From the NCBI RefSeq assembly GCF_900324475.1, contig NZ_LT992502.1, forward strand, positions 4,650,001 through 4,714,000: a stretch of DNA of 64,000 bases, written 5' to 3'. The notes beneath the pieces were generated by a model. It saw nothing but the letters and a program-made list of their open reading frames with translations, ran no database searches and had not been told where the DNA came from. Positions 61,413 through 64,000 of this stretch are shown piece after piece. Position 1 is the first letter of the stretch; each line of letters begins with the position of its first letter. The stretch comes from Enterobacter bugandensis. Its GTDB lineage: Bacteria; Pseudomonadota; Gammaproteobacteria; Enterobacterales; Enterobacteriaceae. The translations under genes were made by a program, and so were the position numbers.

Positions 61413-62384
61413 TTAGGCAAAAATTGGATCGCTACCACCGTACAACGCCTTGATGGTCTCCCGCAGCCAGAGGATTTTCGGATTATGGCTGTTCCGTTTA
61501 TGCCAGATCAGCGTGAAGGGAACGGTCAGCTTTTCAGCCTGCGCTTCGTCAATGGGAATAGGAAGCGCGATCAGCTTCCGCTGGTGGAGATCATTGTAGT
61601 GGCGGCAGTAGTGGGGAGCCGTGGCGATATAGTTATGGCCGGGCTGCGCCGCCATAAACATCGACTGCTCAAAACCCGGCAAACACATGGCAATGTTTCT
61701 CTCCCGCCCCATCTCTTTTAGCACCTCATCCAGCGCCCAGGTGTCGCTCCGTTCCCAGAAGATACTGATATGGGGATAGCGCAGGAAGGTCTCCAGATTC
61801 CACTCCTCCTGCAGAGCGGGGTGGTCCTCACGCAAATAGACGTATGGACGGTCGCTAAACAAGATTTCGTAGTCGATAAACCACGGCATCAGCTTCAGCA
61901 GTTCACGCGAGCGCGGGTGGGTTTCGCGACCGGTGAAGCCAACGTCCACTTCCCCGCGCGTAATGGCGTCCAGCGAGTCGTAATCCCAGTGACGCATCTT
62001 CACCGTCGCCTGCGGATAACGCTGGTTCACCTGCTCAAGCAGGGCGTTAAAGCGGATGAGCATCAGCGGCGTTTCGGCGGCCAGCACGAACGTCAGCCCG
62101 CCAGGCGAATCATGGTGAGATTTATCGAGGATCTGGTTGCCGATCTGCATCCAGTCGGCCAAATCCTGCTCCAGGCTGACTGTCAGCGGCGTAGGCAGCA
62201 GCCCTAACGGCGTTTTGACAAACAGCGGGTCGTCAAACCAGTCGCGCAGCCTGGCCAGCGATTTACTCACCGCCGACGGCGTCACGTTCATCCGCTTTGC
62301 GGCTTTGGTGACGCTGCGCTCCTGCAGCAAAAGCTGCAGGCAAAGCAACAGGTTAAGATCGAGACTGCTGATGGGCTTCTTCAT
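61413..62384 (-). CDS. yidZ: YidZ, LysR-family regulator
   Basis: 323 residues (E. coli 319). N-terminal helix-turn-helix [23 protein letters not shown] (about residues 24-46), then the effector domain. Linked to anaerobic nitric oxide resistance in E. coli. Its start lies 32 bases inside the end of mdtL on the same strand. Confidence 0.95.
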   Translation of the reverse strand: MKKPISSLDLNLLLCLQLLLQERSVTKAAKRMNVTPSAVSKSLARLRDWFDDPLFVKTPLGLLPTPLTVSLEQDLADWMQIGNQILDKSHHDSPGGLTFVLAAETPLMLIRFNALLEQVNQRYPQATVKMRHWDYDSLDAITRGEVDVGFTGRETHPRSRELLKLMPWFIDYEILFSDRPYVYLREDHPALQEEWNLETFLRYPHISIFWERSDTWALDEVLKEMGRERNIAMCLPGFEQSMFMAAQPGHNYIATAPHYCRHYNDLHQRKLIALPIPIDEAQAEKLTVPFTLIWHKRNSHNPKILWLRETIKALYGGSDPIFA

Positions 62385-63528
62385 ACTGTGCCGCGGGCTG
62401 GATGACCATAAGTAAGGTGATGCAGACTATGCTACAGCCAATCAGAATCCCGATCAGCATATTGAGCGCGTTAAGTCCGATGACCGCCGCCAGCCATATC
62501 CACAGAGACGAGCCGCAGACCTGCGCGATCCCCAGCACCGAGCTTGCCACGCCTGCCCGCAGCGAGAACGGGCCAAGCGCCTGACTCATCGCCACGCCAA
62601 AGCCAACCGAGAACCCGGCACAGATGAGCGTAATGCCCACCAGCATCAGCGCATGCGAGCTGGTGGTTGCCAGAACCACACCTGCGGCGAGAAACAGTGC
62701 CTGCGAGGTCAGCATCAGCGTGCGCTGGCGGAAGAGATTCAGCGCGAAGGGGGTAGAAAATGAGACGGCCATACTGACCATAGCGGTTAATGCCATTACC
62801 GTGGAATACTCACCGCGATCGAAACCCATGGTCTCCATCAGCAACACCGGGGAAACGTTTACATACGTCAGGATCACTGCCACGCTTAACGTGGTTACGG
62901 TCAGACGGCTGAGGAAGAAGCGATTGAGAAGTTTCTCTGCCGGATGAATGGTCGCGGTATGGCTGGGATTCTGCGAGCCCGGGTGGGTCTCTTTCAGTAC
63001 GGCGATCGACAGCATAAAGACCAGGGCGCCCATTGCAGCCATGGTCCAGAACAGGCTCTGCCACGGGAATTTCAGCATGATCAGATAGCCTACAACCGGT
63101 GCCAGGACCGGAATGATGCAGGTTATCCCGTTCAGCATGGAGAGCACTTTAGCACGGCGCTGGGCGCTTAAGGTGTCGCGCAAAATGGCAAACGCCACCA
63201 CGTAGCAGCCGCCGGCACCAATGCCCTGGATGAACCGTCCTGCCAGGAACAAGGTGCTGTTCTGTGCCTGTGAGCAGAGAAGAGAGGCCAGGGCAAAGAT
63301 GATGGCTCCGGTTATTGCGACGGGCTGACGGCCAGCCTTATCCGCGATCTTCCCGGCAAAGACCATCGACGACGCCATTCCTGCGAGATAGGCCGAAAAC
63401 GCAATGTGCAGCTGCGCTTCGCTGGCACCCAGATCGCGGGCGATGTGCGGTAATCCCACCAGATACATATCAATACCCGACGGATAAAGCAGAACTAATG
63501 CGAAACTACAAAACAGAAAACGCGCCAT
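62353..63528 (-). CDS. mdtL: MdtL, MFS multidrug efflux transporter
   Basis: 391 residues, as in E. coli; DHA1 family with 12 membrane segments. Motif A is [16 protein letters not shown] (about residues 60-75), motif C is [17 protein letters not shown]. Linked to chloramphenicol tolerance in E. coli. It overlaps yidZ and lies 111 bases downstream of mnmE, with no tna genes between. Confidence 0.95.
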   Translation of the reverse strand: MARFLFCSFALVLLYPSGIDMYLVGLPHIARDLGASEAQLHIAFSAYLAGMASSMVFAGKIADKAGRQPVAITGAIIFALASLLCSQAQNSTLFLAGRFIQGIGAGGCYVVAFAILRDTLSAQRRAKVLSMLNGITCIIPVLAPVVGYLIMLKFPWQSLFWTMAAMGALVFMLSIAVLKETHPGSQNPSHTATIHPAEKLLNRFFLSRLTVTTLSVAVILTYVNVSPVLLMETMGFDRGEYSTVMALTAMVSMAVSFSTPFALNLFRQRTLMLTSQALFLAAGVVLATTSSHALMLVGITLICAGFSVGFGVAMSQALGPFSLRAGVASSVLGIAQVCGSSLWIWLAAVIGLNALNMLIGILIGCSIVCITLLMVIQPAAQYEEAHQQSRS

Positions 63529-63599
63529 AAACCCCCCATAAATGCAGGCATGCAGAATAGGGGGTGAAAAGGGATTAGGCGAGTTGCCATTTGGACAAT

Positions 63600-63624
63600 G
63601 GTGATTTCCTGAGAGGAAATCACC
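63600..63624. terminator. Hairpin downstream of mnmE
   Basis: GGTGATTTCCT and AGGAAATCACC pair around GAG, 15 bases after the mnmE stop. There is no T run on either side. Confidence 0.6.
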
Positions 63625-63639
63625 ATCAATTAGCGGAAA

Positions 63640-64000
63640 CTATTTACCGATACAGAAGCTCGAGAAAATCCTGCCCAACAGATCGTCCGACGTAAACTCC
63701 CCGGTGATCTCGCTCAGATTCTGCTGCGCCAGACGCAGCTCTTCCGCCAGCAGTTCACCCGCCCACGCACCAATCAGCTGCGCTTTGCCCTGGTCAAGAT
63801 GGCGTGCCGCCTCTTCCAGCGCCTGCAGGTGACGGCGACGCGCCAGGAAGCCGCCTTCCATGCTGGTATCAAAGCCCATGCTCTGCTTGAGATGGTTACG
63901 CAGGGCTTCCACGCCTTCCCCTGTACGCGCCGACAGGCGAATAAGTGAGTGACCATTCACATCGCTGATACCGAGCGTTTCGCCGGTAACGTCCGCTTTG
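63640..64000 (-). CDS. mnmE: tRNA modification GTPase MnmE, C-terminal part
   Basis: The last 120 codons or so of mnmE; the rest lies beyond the window. The frame stays open to base 64000, and the first methionine inside is not a start. Seen: the end of the G domain ([18 protein letters not shown]), the helical domain ([18 protein letters not shown]) and the final motif FCIGK, whose Cys is conserved in the family. Works with MnmG. Confidence 0.97.
   Translation of the reverse strand, partial: KADVTGETLGISDVNGHSLIRLSARTGEGVEALRNHLKQSMGFDTSMEGGFLARRRHLQALEEAARHLDQGKAQLIGAWAGELLAEELRLAQQNLSEITGEFTSDDLLGRIFSSFCIGK

Overview
The window comes from an enterobacterial chromosome closely related to Escherichia coli, most likely Enterobacter or a near relative such as Lelliottia or Leclercia. 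Almost every gene matches its E. coli K-12 counterpart in length and key residues. The tryptophanase locus that E. coli carries beside mnmE is absent, as expected for an indole-negative relative. All comparisons with E. coli are from memory, because no search could be run.

Layout. (1) 1-12.6 kb: the end of glnG, the 36-codon gene yshB, hemN, a small membrane-protein frame, yihI, the regulatory RNAs CsrC and Spot 42 around engB, then polA, yihG, srkA-dsbA, yihD and mobA-mobB. In E. coli this block lies beyond the rrnA operon. (2) 12.6-17.9 kb: a complete rRNA operon on the minus strand (16S, tRNA-Glu, 23S, 5S). (3) 18.0-33.4 kb: yieP (frameshifted), hsrA, the ribose operon rbsDACBKR, kup, ravA-viaA, asnA, asnC and mioC. 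(4) 33.4-33.8 kb: the chromosomal origin oriC, with DnaA boxes R1-R4 and three 13-mers in the AT-rich unwinding region. (5) 33.8-47.5 kb: mnmG, rsmG, the whole ATP synthase operon atpIBEFHAGDC, glmU and glmS. (6) 47.5-52.9 kb: a four-gene Lpf-like chaperone-usher fimbrial operon between glmS and pstS. (7) 53.0-64.0 kb: pstSCAB-phoU, yieH, adeP, chrR, yieE, yidZ, mdtL and the 3' end of mnmE.

How the genes work together. The rRNA operon, ATP synthase and replication genes lie within about 21 kb of oriC, and the rRNA and atp operons are transcribed away from it. Functional units include ribose uptake and catabolism, high-affinity phosphate uptake with its Pho boxes, tRNA U34 modification (mnmG and mnmE), amino-sugar precursor synthesis (glmU and glmS), and molybdenum cofactor modification (mobA and mobB).

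Main points of interest. The rRNA operon has rrnC-type sequence on its 5' side (yieP, tRNA-Glu) and rrnA-type sequence on its 3' side (mobB), which suggests recombination between rRNA operons or a misjoined assembly. yieP has a one-base frameshift in a G run. The yihI stop codon is followed in the same frame by a 60-codon membrane-protein frame coupled to hemN. The fimbrial operon sits beside an empty Tn7 attachment site. No clearly undescribed large system was found; most of the window is core chromosome.
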